Source of the DNA: Nitrospira sp.
Lineage (GTDB): Bacteria; Nitrospirota; Nitrospiria; Nitrospirales; Nitrospiraceae
NCBI GenBank assembly: GCA_029194665.1
Contig: JARFXO010000001.1
Location: 124,001-188,000, forward strand
Direction of reading: 5' to 3'
DNA length: 64,000 bases
Made by a program: the position numbers and the translations under genes. Within the stretch, counting starts at the first letter, position 1. Every line of letters begins with the position of its first letter. Under the pieces are notes generated by a model. The model did not search any database, was not told where the DNA came from, and saw only the letters and a program-made list of their open reading frames with translations. Positions 61,770 through 64,000 of the stretch are shown piece after piece.

Positions 61770-62135
61770 ATGCCGGCGAAAGAGCAGGGACGAGATGTCA
61801 TTTTTTTGCGTAGGGATCGGGACATTCAAATCGTCAAGCAGCATGGTCGGCGAACTTCGACCGCCCTCTTCAATCTCTTGGCCTGCAGGATGGATGAAGC
61901 CCCGAGTCGCGTGGGGATTATCGTCGGGAAGCGATTTGGAAATGCGGTCCGACGCAATCGTGCCAAACGAGTCTTTCGTGAACTGGTGAGGCAATCACAT
62001 CCGGACTTGGCTCCGGGGCGGGGACTTCTCGTGTTTCCAAAGCGGGACGCATTACTGCAATCTCGGGAGGGATTGGTCCAAGCATGGAGAACCGCGCTTG
62101 ATCGTCTCCACCTTCTTCGACCGAGGGCATATTGA
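61770..62135 (+). CDS. rnpA: ribonuclease P protein component
   Basis: A 121-aa basic protein that joins the RNase P RNA in 5' maturation of tRNAs. The family RNR motif is present, [18 protein letters not shown], and the central strand [10 protein letters not shown] precedes it. The N terminus is a little divergent from the usual RnpA start, and the ribosome-binding site is weak. It lies between rpmH and yidD and stops one base before the yidD ATG. Confidence 0.92.
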   Translation: MPAKEQGRDVIFLRRDRDIQIVKQHGRRTSTALFNLLACRMDEAPSRVGIIVGKRFGNAVRRNRAKRVFRELVRQSHPDLAPGRGLLVFPKRDALLQSREGLVQAWRTALDRLHLLRPRAY

Positions 62136-62136
62136 G

Positions 62137-62346
62137 ATGCAATCGTTGTGTTTGTGGCTTCTTCGGGGATACCGCATGGTGATTTCCCCTTTGTATGGTC
62201 GCACATGCCGATTCGAACCCAGTTGTTCGCAATATGCCTCCGATGCCATCACCAAATACGGAGTGTTACCGGGTGTTGGATTAGCCATCCTCAGGCTTAT
62301 GAAATGTCACCCCTTCCACCCCGGCGGAGAAGACCCGGTCAAGTAG
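62137..62346 (+). CDS. yidD: membrane protein insertion efficiency factor YidD
   Basis: A 69-aa protein that helps YidC insert membrane proteins. The family pattern is plain: [14 protein letters not shown], then [11 protein letters not shown] and [10 protein letters not shown] start at ATG 62137, giving the short hydrophobic N terminus; the frame starts at 62098 inside rnpA. It is placed just before yidC as in most bacteria. Confidence 0.93.
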   Translation: MQSLCLWLLRGYRMVISPLYGRTCRFEPSCSQYASDAITKYGVLPGVGLAILRLMKCHPFHPGGEDPVK

Positions 62347-62383
62347 CGACTATTACTTCTTTTAGAGAAAGCATAGCGTCCTC

Positions 62384-64000
62384 ATGGAAAAGCGAGTCAT
62401 CGTGTTTTTGGTACTCTCCCTTGCGATCATCTTTGGGTACGAGTACCTGCTCAAAGAGTTGGGTCTCATCCCTGAACCGACCATTTCGGAACCGGGCGAG
62501 CCTTCCACGAACGATACGTCATCCCCTGGGAGGACTGGTCACGGAGCTCCAGCGTCAGGGGTGCCTGTGACTAAGGAGGCAGCCCCGGAAAAATCATCTG
62601 CAAAATCAGCTGGTGGGGACGTGGGAGCTCAGGAGGCTCGTGGTGAACCTGTCGCAAGTGACTTTATCGAGGTGGAAACGGATCTGTATCGAGCTAAGTT
62701 CACGAGCCGCGGTGCCGCGCTCATTAGCTGGGAACTCAAACGCTATCACAGCAGTTCTGATGGAAAGCCCGCGGTGCAACTCGTTCGACAAGGAGGCAAG
62801 TTTGCCGAGCCCCTGACGGTGTCAACAGCGGATGCCTCTCATTCAAAGGAATTGAGCGACGGGATCTACAGAGTGGAAAAGGACTTTACGACTTTGGACC
62901 AGGACCATCCCACAGGTCATATGACCTTTCATTACGATAATCCAGCGACCGGCGTACGCCTAGAAAAACAGCTGACCTTTCATGCTGGTAGGTATGTCGT
63001 GGATATCGCGTTGAAATCCAGTGGTCTTGCAGGAACGGTGACTGTCGGTTTGGGGACCAATTTTGGAATTGTGGATTGGGGAGAGGGGTTCATTGGATCG
63101 GTCGGAACGGCCTCGCTTATCGACGACAAGATTGAAACCGACGCGCCGGAATCCGAGACTGAGCGCAAGGGCTCCGTGAAATGGGTCTCGCTACAAGATA
63201 AATATTTCATTTCCGCGCTTATTCCCAAGACGACTGCGTCCGCTTTGCCCAGGAAACAAGGGGACAAGCTTGTTTCCACGGCGCTTCGATTGCCTGCGGA
63301 TTCATCAGGCGCGCCTCTCGCACTCCAGCTGTTCGCCGGTCCCAAGGAGTTTGACACGCTTCAAAATTTGCAAATTCGGCTCGAAGATACCATCGACTTT
63401 GGATGGTTTCTGTTCGGGAGCTGGGACATGGTACGGGCCGTGGCCAAGCCCATCTTCTATGTGCTGCGATATATCAATGATTATACTCATAATTATGGAC
63501 TCACGATCATCCTCCTGACAGTCATCATTAAGCTGTTGTTTGTTCCCCTGCAATACAAGAGCTACAAATCGATGAAACAGATGCAGGGCATTCAGCCACG
63601 GGTGGCGGCTGTCCAGGAAAAATTCAAAGACGATCGTGAACGGTTGAACAAGGAGCTGATCAAACTGTACCGAGACCACAAGGTTAATCCTGTCGGTGGC
63701 TGTCTCCCTATGATATTGCAGATGCCGGTGTTCGTATCCTTGTTCAATATTCTGTATATGACGATCGATTTACGCCAAGCGCCGTTAGGATTGTGGATTA
63801 GCGATCTGTCGGTTCAGGATCCCTACTATATTTTGCCTATCATCATGGGCATCAGCATGGTGGTCATGCAAAAGATCCAACCGACTACCATGGACCCGAC
63901 TCAGGCGAGAATCATGCTGATGCTTCCGGCCCTCATGACGTTCCTATTCATCAATTTTCCTGCCGGCCTCGTGCTGTATTGGTTGACCAATAACCTGCTC
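62384..64000 (+). CDS. yidC: membrane protein insertase YidC (3' end outside the window)
   Basis: 539 codons are visible and the frame is open to the window end. The N-terminal transmembrane anchor (about 5-22) is followed by a linker and the periplasmic beta domain (about 90-340, with LTFHAGRYVVDIALKSSG). The conserved insertase core follows, starting near residue 350: NYGLTIILLTVIIKLLF, the cytoplasmic hairpin SMKQMQGIQPRVAAVQEKFK, and the later helices with VNPVGGCLPMILQMPVF. It inserts inner membrane proteins with or without Sec. The ribosome-binding site is weak, so translation may be coupled to yidD. Confidence 0.95.
   Translation, partial: MEKRVIVFLVLSLAIIFGYEYLLKELGLIPEPTISEPGEPSTNDTSSPGRTGHGAPASGVPVTKEAAPEKSSAKSAGGDVGAQEARGEPVASDFIEVETDLYRAKFTSRGAALISWELKRYHSSSDGKPAVQLVRQGGKFAEPLTVSTADASHSKELSDGIYRVEKDFTTLDQDHPTGHMTFHYDNPATGVRLEKQLTFHAGRYVVDIALKSSGLAGTVTVGLGTNFGIVDWGEGFIGSVGTASLIDDKIETDAPESETERKGSVKWVSLQDKYFISALIPKTTASALPRKQGDKLVSTALRLPADSSGAPLALQLFAGPKEFDTLQNLQIRLEDTIDFGWFLFGSWDMVRAVAKPIFYVLRYINDYTHNYGLTIILLTVIIKLLFVPLQYKSYKSMKQMQGIQPRVAAVQEKFKDDRERLNKELIKLYRDHKVNPVGGCLPMILQMPVFVSLFNILYMTIDLRQAPLGLWISDLSVQDPYYILPIIMGISMVVMQKIQPTTMDPTQARIMLMLPALMTFLFINFPAGLVLYWLTNNLL

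Noticed and set aside
1-64000. CRISPR array, rRNA, tmRNA, prophage or toxin-antitoxin locus
   Set aside because: No regular spaced repeats, rRNA signature, phage gene set or recognisable toxin-antitoxin pair was found on reading both strands.

Overview
The window looks like part of a Nitrospira chromosome (nitrite-oxidising bacterium, phylum Nitrospirota). The main evidence is a nitrite oxidoreductase pair on the minus strand: nxrA (34978-38415, a molybdopterin catalytic subunit with an N-terminal twin-arginine signal) and nxrB (33582-34871, a four-cluster Fe-S subunit). The Tat signal on the alpha subunit is what is expected of the periplasm-facing NXR type. The surrounding genes fit an autotrophic, Gram-negative bacterium: many lipoproteins, Tat/Sec signals, an alpha-carbonic anhydrase, a SulP anion transporter and sigma-54 regulators. 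The species, and whether it is comammox, cannot be told from this window.

Layout. 0-7 kb: a sigma-54 response regulator behind the decayed 3' end of a histidine kinase, a transhydrogenase (sthA), a single-domain receiver without its phosphoacceptor Asp, a small zinc ribbon, and an SPFH/prohibitin-like lipoprotein. 7-12.7 kb is low in coding density and holds decay products: an intact slp-like lipoprotein beside a frameshifted slp fragment, a truncated second SPFH copy, an alpha-carbonic anhydrase, a DUF2490 protein, two MITE/REP-like elements and a second, decayed arfB 3' end. 13-17.7 kb is a regulator operon (EBP without DNA-binding domain, PAS histidine kinase, complete EBP), followed by a SulP transporter.

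19.9-25.7 kb: arfB on the plus strand, then a minus-strand run (75-aa protein, FIST, FKBP, gcvT, NUDIX, fabI, TPR). 25.7-31.2 kb: a tightly overlapping minus-strand operon (DUF502, GNAT, two small lipoproteins, LOG, MBL-fold RNase, P1 peptidase), with a Trm112-like gene divergent from it. 31.6-33.5 kb holds small unknown genes. 33.5-39 kb is the nxrAB locus, with a candidate sigma-54 promoter upstream, and a tRNA-Gly(GCC) with its own strong promoter.

39-45 kb: a transglutaminase/DUF58/MoxR operon. 45-52 kb: a ChaN-like lipoprotein, a SWIM-domain coiled-coil protein, a small membrane protein, and the tesA / ybbA-ybbP arrangement known from E. coli. 52-61 kb, minus strand: a coiled-coil lipoprotein, two L,D-transpeptidases, a related protein, then sugar-phosphate genes (a short pgi-like N-terminal fragment, pgl, glk, rpiA) and an M1 aminopeptidase. 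61.4-64 kb is the conserved rpmH-rnpA-yidD-yidC cluster behind a perfect sigma-70 promoter; yidC runs off the window end.

Pathway view: nxrAB supplies electrons from nitrite. SthA balances NADH/NADPH. Carbonic anhydrase and SulP may handle bicarbonate. glk/pgl/rpiA belong to glycogen/glucose use through the oxidative pentose phosphate route. Three sigma-54 activator-type proteins and a sigma-54-like site in front of nxrA hint at sigma-54 control of nitrite oxidation, but the link between them is inference.
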